64,000 nucleotides of DNA from JANPCX01 sp050916095 (lineage in GTDB: Bacteria > Pseudomonadota > Gammaproteobacteria > Burkholderiales > Burkholderiaceae_C): positions 3,844,001 through 3,908,000 of the forward strand of contig CP050901.1 of assembly GCA_050916095.1 (NCBI GenBank). The letters run 5' to 3'. Positions 55,011-63,807 of the stretch are shown piece after piece. Numbering within the stretch: the stretch's first letter is position 1; every line of letters begins with the position of its first letter. A program made the position numbers and the translations under genes. The notes beneath the pieces were generated by a model. That model was not told the DNA's origin. It saw nothing but the letters and a program-made list of their open reading frames with translations, and did not search any database.

Positions 55011-55628
55011 ATGTCCCTTGCCCAAGCCGTCGGTCTCCTGTTGTCATCCTTGGCTCGCCTGATCACAGGCGCGCAAGGTCATTGGTATGGTTGCCCGCCA
55101 AAAGCCGAACAGCGCATTTATTTCGCCAACCACCAAAGCCACTTCGACTGGGTGTTGATCTGGGCTGCGCTTCCCAGTGAGTTGCGCGGCACCACGCGGC
55201 CGATTGCGGCGCGCGACTACTGGACCTCGTCCAAACTCAAACACTGGATCACACGCGAGGTCTTCAACGCGGTGTATGTCAGCCGCGAACGCAGTGCCGA
55301 TGAAGACCCGCTGGAGCCTTTGATGGAAGCGCTGCGCCACGGCGACTCCTTGGTCATCTTCCCCGAAGGCACACGCGGCAACAAAGCCGACCCGGCCACT
55401 TTTAAAGCCGGGCTCTTCCATTTGGCCGAGGCTTTTCCCGAGGTGCAACTGATTCCGGCCTGGATCGACAACGTGCAGCGTGTGATGCCCAAAGGCGAGG
55501 TGGTACCGGTGCCGCTGCTGTGTTCGGTGACCTTTGGTGCGCCGCTGCGCGTAGAGCCGGGCGAAGACAAACGCGCGTTTTTGGCGCGTGCCCGTGAATC
55601 GGTGATGGCACTGAGAGAGGTGGACTGA
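55011..55628 (+). CDS. PlsC-like 1-acylglycerol-phosphate acyltransferase
   Basis: The 205-aa protein shows the acyltransferase motifs FANHQSHFDW (HX4D catalytic) and VIFPEGTRGNKA, followed by PAWIDNVQRVMPKGE. It lacks long membrane segments except a short one at the start. It probably acylates lysophosphatidate or a related lipid at the inner membrane face. Its stop overlaps the start of the CdsA-like gene (ATGA), so phosphatidate formation and activation are coupled. Confidence 0.92.
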   Translation: MSLAQAVGLLLSSLARLITGAQGHWYGCPPKAEQRIYFANHQSHFDWVLIWAALPSELRGTTRPIAARDYWTSSKLKHWITREVFNAVYVSRERSADEDPLEPLMEALRHGDSLVIFPEGTRGNKADPATFKAGLFHLAEAFPEVQLIPAWIDNVQRVMPKGEVVPVPLLCSVTFGAPLRVEPGEDKRAFLARARESVMALREVD

Positions 55629-56596
55629 TGGGCGCACTGCGCGACCTCACCGTATCGCAGCAAGTGGCGCTGCTCTTTGTCTCGCTCTTCGGCGTGCTGG
55701 TATTGGCCACCTTCGCGCTTTTTTGGCGCAGCCTGCGGTTAGAAACACAAGAGCAGCGTGAATCGCACGCAGCAACCAAACGTGATTTGCGCGCTGTCTG
55801 GATAGGCGCGGGCTTGTTCTGGGTGGCGTGGGCTTTGGGCGGCGTCGTAGCAACGCTGCTGTTCGCCGTGGTGTCCTTTCTGGCCTTTCGAGAGTTCATC
55901 ACCCTGAGCCACACCCGACGCGCCGACCACCGCAGTTTGCTGCTGGCTTTTTTCGTGGTGCTGCCCGCGCAGTTTGTGCTGGTGGGCAACAAAAACTTCG
56001 ACCTCTTCACCGTGTTTATTCCGGTTTATGTGTTCTTGGCCATTCCGGTGGTCAGCGCCTTTGGCAACGACCCGCAGCGTTTTTTGGAGCGCACGGCCAA
56101 GATTCAATGGGGCATCATGGTGTGTATTTACGGCATGAGCCATGCGCCAGCCCTGTTGTTATTGAGCTTGCCGAACTACGTGGACCGCGGTGCGTTCATG
56201 GTGTTTTATCTGGTCATCGTGGTCGCGGTGGCCCAATTGGTTCAAGAGTTGGCTACCAGAATTTTGCGGCGCCGACCTGCGGCACGCGCTATCAGTCGGT
56301 CCTTTTCCTGGCGTGCCTGGTGGGCGGGGGCACTGGCCGCCGCCATCGTAGGTGCCGCGCTGTATTGGGCCACGCCCTTCAAGCCGATCCCCGCCTTGGT
56401 GATGGGTTTCATTGCGGGCGGTTGCGGCACCTTGGGTGAGTTTGTGATGAAAGCCCTGAAACGCGACGCCGGGGTGCGCAGTTGGGGCGGCAAGGCCTCA
56501 GTCACCGGCGCAGTGGGATTGCTGGACCGCGTGGCACCACTTTGTTTTGCCGCGCCGGTGTTCTTCCACGCAGTGCGCTGGTATTTTGGCGTTTAG
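55628..56596 (+). CDS. phosphatidate cytidylyltransferase (CdsA-like)
   Basis: The 322-aa protein has about eight membrane segments and the CDP-alcohol pattern near the end (GFIAGGCGTLGEFVMKALKRDAGVRSWG ... VTGAVGLLDRVAPLCF), which includes the S/G-D-x-x-KR-x-x-x-x-K-D-like motif as LKRDAGVRSW. It makes CDP-diacylglycerol from phosphatidate and CTP. The first 40 residues add an extra membrane helix and a charged helix. It overlaps the PlsC-like gene. A second, canonical cdsA usually exists elsewhere in such genomes. Confidence 0.88.
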   Translation: MGALRDLTVSQQVALLFVSLFGVLVLATFALFWRSLRLETQEQRESHAATKRDLRAVWIGAGLFWVAWALGGVVATLLFAVVSFLAFREFITLSHTRRADHRSLLLAFFVVLPAQFVLVGNKNFDLFTVFIPVYVFLAIPVVSAFGNDPQRFLERTAKIQWGIMVCIYGMSHAPALLLLSLPNYVDRGAFMVFYLVIVVAVAQLVQELATRILRRRPAARAISRSFSWRAWWAGALAAAIVGAALYWATPFKPIPALVMGFIAGGCGTLGEFVMKALKRDAGVRSWGGKASVTGAVGLLDRVAPLCFAAPVFFHAVRWYFGV

Positions 56597-56604
56597 GGTC
56601 CAAG

Positions 56605-57156
56605 GTGCAGCGCATTCTCGGCATCGACCCCGGCCTCGTCTGCACCGGCTTTGGCGTGATTGAAGCCGAGGGTTCCAAACTGCACTACATCGCCAGCGGC
56701 ACCATCAAAACCAGCAGCGCCCGTTTAGGCGAGTTGCCCAGCCGCTTGAAGATTATTTTTGACGGCGTACAGGAAGTTTGCGGCCGCTACACGCCCACCT
56801 GCGCCGCAGTGGAAATCGTTTTCGTCAACGTCAATCCGCAATCCACCTTGTTGCTTGGCCAAGCACGTGGTGCCGCCATCACGGCCTTGGTGTCGCGCGA
56901 TTTGCCAGTGGCGGAATACACCGCCTTGCAAATGAAAAAAGCCGTCGTTGGCCATGGCCACGCCCGCAAAGAACAGGTGCAAGAAATGGTCAAACGTTTG
57001 CTCGAACTGCCGGGTCTGCCGGGCAAGGATGCAGCCGATGCCTTGGGACTGGCGATTTGCCACGCCCATGCCGGTGCCTCGTTTGCTGCCATAGGCAAAG
57101 CCGCCACCCTGGTACGGCGCACGCATGCGCAGTTCAAGGGTGGGCGGACTTATTGA
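56605..57156 (+). CDS. ruvC: crossover junction endodeoxyribonuclease RuvC
   Basis: RuvC resolves Holliday junctions. With a GTG start at 56605 the protein is 183 aa. The acidic residues are seen in RILGIDPGLVCTGFG, AAVEIVFVNVNPQSTLLLGQARG and GKDAADALGLAICHAH. The usual Q after AVE is replaced by I (AVEIVFVN), a small variation. ruvA and ruvB, normally next, are not in the window; the following 4 kb are foreign-looking. Confidence 0.95.
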   Translation: MQRILGIDPGLVCTGFGVIEAEGSKLHYIASGTIKTSSARLGELPSRLKIIFDGVQEVCGRYTPTCAAVEIVFVNVNPQSTLLLGQARGAAITALVSRDLPVAEYTALQMKKAVVGHGHARKEQVQEMVKRLLELPGLPGKDAADALGLAICHAHAGASFAAIGKAATLVRRTHAQFKGGRTY

Positions 57157-57266
57157 CTTTGAAATAGTGTGCGCGTGCCCACCGAAAAACTAAATGGGCA
57201 CGTGGCTCCTACAAACTTCGCCTCTCATCAAGGTGGGGCACCCAGCTGCTTACCGCTCAATGCCGA

Positions 57267-57593
57267 TCACTGCACTGAAATGGCGAACAACTTGCAGTAT
57301 CCGCTGGGGTTCTTTACTGCGTCATCCATCCAAATCATCACGGGCCGCGCCTTTGCTTTGGCCAGAAGAATCAAGGCCATGGTCTCACTGTAAGTGGGGC
57401 TGCTCTGTGACATCGTGAAGCCTTTGCACGTAGCAGTAGGAGTCGAGATATCAATATTGAAGTTACTCGAATCAGCGTACACAAGAGTCCAGGTGATCTG
57501 CACTGGACTAGGCGTGAGGACGACGGCTGCCTGTGCGGCACCAGCCAGGCCCAAAGTCAGAAGAAGCGCTGAGGCGATGGATTTGACGGACAT
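57267..57593 (-). CDS. small secreted protein of unknown function
   Basis: The start at 57593 (AAAGGGATTC upstream) gives 108 aa with a clear signal peptide (SIASALLLTLGLAGAAQA-A). The mature part of about 85 residues has two cysteines (ATCKGF and GYCKLF) likely to form a disulfide and a helix-strand stretch MALILLAKAKARPVMIWMDD. The family is not recognised. It follows the subtilisin-like protease after 59 bp on the same strand and may be a partner or substrate. Confidence 0.65.
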   Translation of the reverse strand: MSVKSIASALLLTLGLAGAAQAAVVLTPSPVQITWTLVYADSSNFNIDISTPTATCKGFTMSQSSPTYSETMALILLAKAKARPVMIWMDDAVKNPSGYCKLFAISVQ

Positions 57594-57652
57594 GTGAATC
57601 CCTTTCTTTGAAAAATCTTCGTTGGTGGATGAGTTAACTAAGGCCAAATTTG

Positions 57653-59122
57653 TCAGTCACTTAATATGGTCGACATAAGCATGATCAGATCAAGTGGTTT
57701 GCCTTTGCTCTTGGGTAGAAGGACGGTGGCCGCCGCGTCCACGATGCCAGCTCCGCACTTGCTGCACCCACCCGGGAATGCTCGCGCGGTCGACTTCAAC
57801 AAGTTTTCCACTGCGTCCGGCGACAGATTCGGTTGGATCGACAGAACGAGCGCAGCGACACCAGCCACGTGGGGCGCGGCCATGGAAGTGCCCTGGTAAT
57901 AGGCATAACTGTCGCTACCGGGAACGGTGGTTCCACTGTTGAGGGTTGAATAGACGCCACCCGTCGAATTGGCCCTGGTGTCGCCGCCGGGCGCGGAGAT
58001 GTCGACGTTGTCGCCATAGTTTGAATAGTGCGTCCGCATGCCAGAGCGGTCGATGGCGCCCACGGTGATCACACCTGCGCAGTTGGCGGGCTGGGTAGTG
58101 GCCGCGTCGGTATTGGAATTCCCGGCCGCCACCACAACCACCGCTCCGCTCAGACGCGCCGCGTCGATCGCCTCCTGGTAAGTGAAGCTGCACCCGCCTC
58201 CTCCACCCAGCGACATGTTGATCACCTTGGCGGGATAGGGATTGGTGGGGATGCCGGCAATCGAACCGCCGACGGCCCAGACGATGCCATCTGCAATGTC
58301 GGACAAGTAGCCTCCGCATTTCCCCAACGCGCGTACAGGCAGTATTTTCGATAGCGGTGCGACGCCCGCACCACCTAACGAGTTATTGCTCACCGCCGCG
58401 ATCGTCCCGGCCACGTGGGTGCCATGCCAACTGCTGTTCCTTGGCAATTGAGTGGGGCTGCATTCCGTGAGGGACGTGACCCAGTCGCCCGGATCCTTGG
58501 CATCAGCGTCACGCGCATTGCCGTCATTGGCCATCTGCAGATTGGTGACGAAATCGTAGCCGGGCAGCAGGTTCGCAGCCAAATCGGCATGCGGCCTGAA
58601 ACCGGTGTCAATCACGGCGACGACGATGCCAGCGCCCTTCGTGACGTCCCAGGCTGCCGGCAAGTTAATGCCAGCGGTCTGTTCGTGGTAATGCCATTGT
58701 TTGGGGAAATCAGGGTCGTTGGCCGTCGCCTGGATCTGCATGACAGTGTCTGGTTCAACGTATTGGACCTGCGGATCCGCCTGGACGATTGCGGTCGACA
58801 GACCGCTGATGGTGTTTGGATTCAGCGGTGCATTGAGCCTAAAGACGTAGGCGCCTGTGGCTGTCCGGCGCACCAGGGTCATCCCGACGCCCGCGCTGCT
58901 GGCCGCTTGGACCGCTCCTTGGGCCGCCATGAGGGACGACTGCTGGGCACCTATCACGGCCGCCGCCGAGCCCGTGCGGTACTTGACGATGATTTGATCG
59001 GTGGGCCGGCTGGCGGCAACCGAGTTGGTGGTGGTCACCTGGGGGCCACCGGCGAACGCGCATGCGCCCCATCCAATCGACAGAAGCAACAAGATGCGTC
59101 TCTGATACTGATGTCTTTTCAA
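57653..59122 (-). CDS. secreted subtilisin-like serine protease (S8)
   Basis: The 489-aa protein has a signal peptide (ILLLLSIGWGACAFAG) and an inhibitor-like propeptide (residues about 35-125, IIVKYRTG ... VQADPQVQYVEPD). The S8 catalytic domain carries Asp in VVAVIDTGF, His in SSWHGTHVAGTIA and Ser in QGTSMAAPHVAGVAALV. Cysteines in TECSP, GKCGG, GGCSF, ANCAG and CSKCG suggest disulfides. The TTG start has GGAG seven bases upstream and overlaps the stop of the RHS remnant's second frame. It is of the type found in Xanthomonas and Vibrio extracellular proteases. Confidence 0.93.
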   Translation of the reverse strand: MKRHQYQRRILLLLSIGWGACAFAGGPQVTTTNSVAASRPTDQIIVKYRTGSAAAVIGAQQSSLMAAQGAVQAASSAGVGMTLVRRTATGAYVFRLNAPLNPNTISGLSTAIVQADPQVQYVEPDTVMQIQATANDPDFPKQWHYHEQTAGINLPAAWDVTKGAGIVVAVIDTGFRPHADLAANLLPGYDFVTNLQMANDGNARDADAKDPGDWVTSLTECSPTQLPRNSSWHGTHVAGTIAAVSNNSLGGAGVAPLSKILPVRALGKCGGYLSDIADGIVWAVGGSIAGIPTNPYPAKVINMSLGGGGGCSFTYQEAIDAARLSGAVVVVAAGNSNTDAATTQPANCAGVITVGAIDRSGMRTHYSNYGDNVDISAPGGDTRANSTGGVYSTLNSGTTVPGSDSYAYYQGTSMAAPHVAGVAALVLSIQPNLSPDAVENLLKSTARAFPGGCSKCGAGIVDAAATVLLPKSKGKPLDLIMLMSTILSD

Positions 59123-59657
59123 AACAAACTCCGTTTAGTCAGCACATGGCTAGATCCGTCGGGCAACTCGAGCACCGGGTTGCCTTCGACGGAGTTGAGA
59201 GAACTATCGATGTGGCTGCAAAGCCCATAAGAGTTGGGCTTCCTCAAGACACGCCCAAAGTGGATGTCCCAACCCATTCCTCCAACCAAGGACGTTTTAG
59301 GGTCGGGTCTGCCGAGCTTGACGGGGTGAAGCGGGCACTATTGAACGAACGCACCACCTTCAGGACAAACCCACCGTTGCCGGGCAGATGGACGCCCACA
59401 TAACTTAGCTGTAACGCCCCGTTGAACGGATCGATGTGCTCCGTGGCGTGTTGGTTCACATCATCTCGGTTGGGTCTGATGCCGGCCTCTTCGTAGAAAC
59501 CGGACATCGCATCTTGCGCCGACGCACCCACCGCAAAAACCGTACTCAAGGCCACCAGGCCAACTGCAAACACCAAACGCAGTCGCCGCTTGGTAAGGTC
59601 GCCCCAGCCATTGATGGTTCTCATTCTGAATTTCTCGTATTTATACATTGCACCCAT
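59119..59657 (-). pseudogene. N-terminal remnant of an RHS-repeat protein, frameshifted
   Basis: The first frame (59244-59657) has a signal peptide (LVFAVGLVALSTVFAVGASA) and HIDPFNGALQLSYVGVHLPG and FVLKVVRSFNSA, the standard opening of RHS-type proteins. It then stops. A shifted frame continues the family pattern as GWDIHFGRVLRK and NPVLELPDGSSHV and ends at 59119. The thousands of bases of YD-repeats and a toxin tip are missing. The shift and the loss make it a dead fragment. Confidence 0.78.
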
Positions 59658-60165
59658 GCACCGACTGCTGAAGGCAACAAAATATGATGTGCCGTGACAT
59701 ACCCACGCACCCCTCCACCCGGGAATTGTCTTGCCTCAAACGAGCCACCACTACTCTCCTGATGGAGGGAGGGTGCGCAACAGAATGAAACACCGCACTC
59801 CATCTGTCCGTGGTCTTGAAAAACGTGATGCGGACTTGTGGAAAATCCACCGGTCGCGGCAGGGACGGAGATTGCTCCCCGGTGACGCTTATCCGTGACA
59901 CCAAAGTGCGACTAACAAAACGAACGGTGGGGGTTGAATGGAATTGGCCACTCAACCCAAACCCCACCACCTCCGTGTCCACCCCTTTGATCCGCACACA
60001 CCCTCTGCTCGCCGGGGTATTGCTTGCGCGTGCTGACCTCACGAAGCCGGTGACTGCGGCAGAGAGTGATGGACTCGCCCGGCTCAAGTAACAGCAACGC
60101 GCTTTTTGCCCACCTTGGCTCAGAGCGGTTCCAGCGCAGGCCTTGAGCCCACAACCAAAACCGAC
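59658..60165. other. gene-free stretch between RHS remnant and HD-GYP gene
   Basis: About 500 bases without a recognisable gene; the frames here have no family pattern. The region may still hold the old RHS promoter. No repeat or RNA gene was identified. Confidence 0.55.
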
Positions 60166-61431
60166 TCAATGGCCCATGCGCTTCAGCGCATCAGCGCCAG
60201 CCCACAGCTCGTCCAGGTTTGGGAACTTCCATTTGTCGTTGGATTCGCGGCCAACAATCATGTCGTTGCTGCTGGGCGAGCTCAAGTCGAGCAACTCCAC
60301 CGGAATGCGCATTTCTGATTTGGTAGAAAAGAAAATCTTGACTTTGGGGTTGACCATGGAGCTTTCGTTTTGCTCCACCACCACCGCCAAACGCCCGGAC
60401 TTCATGCGCACCAACGAACCTGTGGGGTAAATGCCCAGGCTTTTCACAAAGGCCTGGAACACCTTTTCATCAAACTGCCCGTTGCGCCAGGACGCCATCT
60501 TGCCGATGGACTCGGCTGGATCCCAACCTGCCTTGTAGGGGCGGTTGGAGGTGATGGCGTCGTAGACATCACACACCGACCCCATCTTGGCGTACAGGCT
60601 GATTTGTTCGTCCAGCAAACCGTGCGGGTAACCTTTACCGTCCGGCCGCTCGTGGTGGTGCAGGCACACATCCAGCGCAACGGGGCTCACGCCCTCGCCT
60701 GTGAGCAGCATTTCATGGCCACGCTCGGGGTGGGACTTGATGATGGTGAACTCATCGTCCGTGAGTTTGCCGGGTTTGTTCAGCACTTCCAGCGGCATCA
60801 CGGCCTTGCCCATGTCGTGCAACAAACCGGCCATGCCGGCGTCACGCACTTCCTCCTCGCTGAGGTTGAGCTGGCGGCCCAGGGAGATCATCAAGGCACA
60901 GACTGCCACTGAGTGCATGTAGGTGTAGTCGTCTTTGGTTTTGAGGCGGGCCAAACTCACCACCGCACCCGGGTTGCGGTAAACGGAGTTGGCCACCTCA
61001 TTGACCAATTCAGCGCAGCCGCTGGCATCCAGTGCCTTGCCCATGCGCGCTTCGTTGAACAAGGCCACCACGGCCGCGCGGCTTTGGTTCACCACGCTGG
61101 CGGCCTTGCGGACCTCGTCTTGCATGCTGCTGGTGGCGGGGGCTGGGCCTGTAGCCGGAGCCGAGGCCGGCGCTGGCTCCTTCGGACGGGCCGCGACCTT
61201 GGTCGGCATGTCTCTTTTGGGTGCCACGGCGGGCGAGTCTGGCTGAACAGGCAAACCCTTGGCGTCGTCTATCCACACTTCTTTGATGCCGCTGTCCAAC
61301 AGTTTCTTCAAGTCAGCCGGGTCACGCAGCACAAACTTGGTTTTCCAAAAGGGGTGGTCGAGCCAGGCACCGCAAAGTTCATGCAGATGCATGCCCAAAC
61401 GGAGCTGATCAACACGAATCTTTTGCAACAT
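60166..61431 (-). CDS. HD-GYP cyclic-di-GMP phosphodiesterase with DUF3391
   Basis: The start at 61431 (MLQKIRVDQLRLGMHLHEL) gives 421 aa. Residues 1-70 are the DUF3391 domain typical in front of HD-GYP proteins. An Ala/Pro linker follows, then the HD-GYP domain: HSVAVCALMISLGRQL, GLLHDMGKAVMPLEVLNKPGKLT (HD), SHPERGHEML and VCLHHHERPDGKGYPHGL (HHE and GYP parts). DVYDAITSNRPYKAGWDP completes it. It should cleave c-di-GMP in the cytoplasm and promote motility over biofilm. Confidence 0.94.
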   Translation of the reverse strand: MLQKIRVDQLRLGMHLHELCGAWLDHPFWKTKFVLRDPADLKKLLDSGIKEVWIDDAKGLPVQPDSPAVAPKRDMPTKVAARPKEPAPASAPATGPAPATSSMQDEVRKAASVVNQSRAAVVALFNEARMGKALDASGCAELVNEVANSVYRNPGAVVSLARLKTKDDYTYMHSVAVCALMISLGRQLNLSEEEVRDAGMAGLLHDMGKAVMPLEVLNKPGKLTDDEFTIIKSHPERGHEMLLTGEGVSPVALDVCLHHHERPDGKGYPHGLLDEQISLYAKMGSVCDVYDAITSNRPYKAGWDPAESIGKMASWRNGQFDEKVFQAFVKSLGIYPTGSLVRMKSGRLAVVVEQNESSMVNPKVKIFFSTKSEMRIPVELLDLSSPSSNDMIVGRESNDKWKFPNLDELWAGADALKRMGH

Positions 61432-61513
61432 GGGGCGGGGGCTCGGCTGCTTATAAGAGGAATTGCCTCTTGGATATCGACCATTTTGCCCAGGTATTGA
61501 GCACAACACCAAT

Positions 61514-61541
61514 AAAAAAGCCGCTGTTTCCAGCGGCTTTT
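61514..61541 (-). terminator. rho-independent terminator after cytochrome c4
   Basis: AAAAGCCGCTG pairs with CAGCGGCTTTT around a 4-nt loop, with T-runs on both strands. On the minus strand it lies 22 bp after the cytochrome stop and before the HD-GYP gene, so the latter needs its own promoter. Confidence 0.85.
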
Positions 61542-61563
61542 GCGTGACCAGACAGTGAGCCGA

Positions 61564-62232
61564 TCAACGGAAACTGGGCTGCGGCACCACGCGCATCTCA
61601 CCGGGCAAGGACGCAATGTAATCCGCCATCAGTTTGAGTTCTTTGTTGGTGTACTGGCTCGACATGCCTGCCATCATGGCGTTGCCACGCCCCACTTGCG
61701 CGTTGTTTTTGACCTGGTAGGCCTTCAGTGCCACATACAGGTAGTCGGCGTGCTGACCGGCCAATTTGGGGTAGGTCGGTGAGATGGGTTTACTGAAATT
61801 GTCGCCGTGGCAGGACATACAAGCGGCCTTATTGAGCAGTTCCGCGACTTTGGCCGACGGCTGAGGCACCGATTTGGCAGCCGCAGCCGGTGCATCCTTG
61901 GCTTGTTGCTGATAGAACGCACCCAAATCAGCCATGTCTTGCTCGCTCAAACTGCCGGCGATTGAACGCATGGTGGGGTGCTTGCGCTCCCCTTTGCTGT
62001 AGGCGGCCAAAGCGGCCACGATGTATTCGGCGTTTTGCCCGGCAATCATGGGCACTTTGTGAATTTCAGGAAAGCTGGACTGGTAACCCACAATGCCGTG
62101 GCAGCCTATGCACATGGCGGCTTTCTTTTCACCGTCCTTGACATTGCCCTTGCCTTCCTGGGCCACCACAGACGAGGCCGCCAAGGCGCTCGCCACAAAC
62201 AGAACAATCGAAGACAGCAATGAATTTTTCAT
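61564..62232 (-). CDS. dihaem cytochrome c4
   Basis: The 222-aa protein has a signal peptide (IVLFVASALAASSVVA) and two cytochrome c domains with haem motifs CIGCH and CMSCH. Each is followed by a methionine region (TMRSIAGSLSEQDMADLGAFYQQQ and MMAGMSSQYTNKELKLMADYIASL) that supplies the axial ligand. This is the cytochrome c4 layout, an electron shuttle toward terminal oxidases in the periplasm. It diverges from the moxR gene. Confidence 0.93.
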   Translation of the reverse strand: MKNSLLSSIVLFVASALAASSVVAQEGKGNVKDGEKKAAMCIGCHGIVGYQSSFPEIHKVPMIAGQNAEYIVAALAAYSKGERKHPTMRSIAGSLSEQDMADLGAFYQQQAKDAPAAAAKSVPQPSAKVAELLNKAACMSCHGDNFSKPISPTYPKLAGQHADYLYVALKAYQVKNNAQVGRGNAMMAGMSSQYTNKELKLMADYIASLPGEMRVVPQPSFR

Positions 62233-62328
62233 GGGATGGGAGGGTCAAAACGCACACCAGCCGCAGATTATAGGGGCGTCGATATACTGGACCGAACCCT
62301 CGCTCGCACAGCTTAAAAACCATACGCC

Positions 62329-63171
62329 ATGAAGTTCACCGGCAGTTCCACCTACGTCGCCACCGACGACCTGATGTTGGCCGTGCACGCGGCCACGCTC
62401 TTGAGCAAACCCTTGCTGGTCAAAGGTGAGCCCGGCACGGGAAAAACCATGTTGGCCGAAGAAGTGGCCGCCAGCTTGAACATGCCTCTGTTGCAGTGGC
62501 ACATCAAAAGCACCACCAAGGCCCAGCAAGGCCTTTACGAGTACGACGCTGTCAACCGCTTGCGTGACAGCCAGTTGGGCGAAGCCAAAGTCCGCGATAT
62601 TGGCCACTACATCATCAAAGGGGTTTTGTGGGAGGCCTTCAGCTCGGACGTGCCCGTCGTGCTCCTGATCGACGAAATCGACAAAGCTGACATTGAATTC
62701 CCCAACGACTTGTTGCGTGAAATCGACCGCATGGAGTTTTATGTGGTGGAGACCAAAGAGTGGGTCAAGGCCAAACACAGGCCCTTGGTCTTCATCACCT
62801 CCAACAACGAAAAAGAACTGCCAGACGCGTTTTTACGCCGCTGTTTTTTCCATTACATCCAGTTTCCCGACGCCGTGACGATGGAGCGTATCGTCCAAGT
62901 GCACTTCCCAAAACTCAAGAAAGACTTGTTAGCAGCGGCCTTGAAGAGTTTTTACGATGTGCGGGGCCTGCCCGGACTGAAGAAAAAGCCCTCCACATCG
63001 GAGCTACTGGACTGGATCAAATTGCTGGTGGCCGAGGACATTCCCGCTGAGGTGCTGCGCAGCCAAGACCCGCAAGTCACCATTCCGCCCTTGCTCGGTG
63101 CGCTGCTGAAAAACGAACAAGACGTGAGCCTGTTTGAAAAACTGGTGTTCATGCAAAAACACCATCGCTGA
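62329..63171 (+). CDS. MoxR-family AAA+ ATPase
   Basis: The 280-aa protein shows Walker A KGEPGTGKTMLAEEV, Walker B VVLLIDEIDKADIEF, sensor 1 VFITSNNEKELPDAFLRRCFFHY and the arginine finger in that block. It has the length of CoxD-type MoxR proteins. These act as chaperones with a VWA-domain partner, here the CoxE-like gene at 63808. A GNAT gene lies between the two. Confidence 0.92.
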   Translation: MKFTGSSTYVATDDLMLAVHAATLLSKPLLVKGEPGTGKTMLAEEVAASLNMPLLQWHIKSTTKAQQGLYEYDAVNRLRDSQLGEAKVRDIGHYIIKGVLWEAFSSDVPVVLLIDEIDKADIEFPNDLLREIDRMEFYVVETKEWVKAKHRPLVFITSNNEKELPDAFLRRCFFHYIQFPDAVTMERIVQVHFPKLKKDLLAAALKSFYDVRGLPGLKKKPSTSELLDWIKLLVAEDIPAEVLRSQDPQVTIPPLLGALLKNEQDVSLFEKLVFMQKHHR

Positions 63172-63182
63172 AAAATAACGCC

Positions 63183-63776
63183 ATGAAGCCTGTATTGCCC
63201 GTCACCCTGCTGCGCACGCCGGTACGCCTTGAACCGCTGGAGTTGTCTCACGAAGAAGCCCTCATTCAAGCCGCGCGTGACGGTGAACTGTGGAACCTGC
63301 GTTTCACCTCGGTGCCAGAGCCCCAGCAAACCCGCCAGTACATTGAAACCGCGCTGCAAAGCCGTGCAGCTGGCAACCGCCTGGCCTTTGCCATTGTGGA
63401 GACGGCAAGCGATCGGGTGGTGGGAAGCACCAGCTACCACGACATCGTGCCCGGCATCGACAGACTGGAAATCGGCTACACCTGGTTGGCAAAAAGTGTG
63501 CAGCGCAGCGCCGTCAACACCACGGCCAAGTTGCTGCTGCTGCAACACGCGTTCGAAGACCTCGGTGCGCAATTGGTGGGTTGGCGCACCGACTGCTTCA
63601 ACTTTGCGAGCCAACAAGCCATCGAACGTTTGGGCGCCAAAAAAGACGGCGTATTGCGCCACCATGCGCTGAGGCGTGACGGCACGGTGCGCGACACCGT
63701 GATGTACAGCCTGAGAGCCGGTGAATGGCCCGAGGTGAAGGCCCATTTGTTGTGGCAGTTGAGTCGGCCCCGCTGA
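63183..63776 (+). CDS. GNAT-family N-acetyltransferase
   Basis: The 197-aa protein has the RimJ/RimL-type pattern: VRLEPLELSHEEALIQAARDGELW, RQYIETALQSRAAGNRLAFAIVE, VVGSTSYHDI, LEIGYTWLAKSVQRSAVNTTAKLLLLQHAFEDLGA and RTDCFNFASQQAIERLGAKKDGVLRHH. It transfers acetyl groups to an unknown amine, perhaps a protein N-terminus. It lies between moxR and the coxE-like gene with gaps of 11 and 31 bp, so it is probably part of the same transcript. Confidence 0.92.
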   Translation: MKPVLPVTLLRTPVRLEPLELSHEEALIQAARDGELWNLRFTSVPEPQQTRQYIETALQSRAAGNRLAFAIVETASDRVVGSTSYHDIVPGIDRLEIGYTWLAKSVQRSAVNTTAKLLLLQHAFEDLGAQLVGWRTDCFNFASQQAIERLGAKKDGVLRHHALRRDGTVRDTVMYSLRAGEWPEVKAHLLWQLSRPR

Positions 63777-63807
63777 AGAACTCGCCACGCCGACTGACGA
63801 CGAGCCC

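Noticed and set aside
59641..60169. Overlapping minus- and plus-strand frames upstream of the RHS remnant
   Set aside because: No family pattern, no ribosome binding sites, and several frames compete in the same bases.
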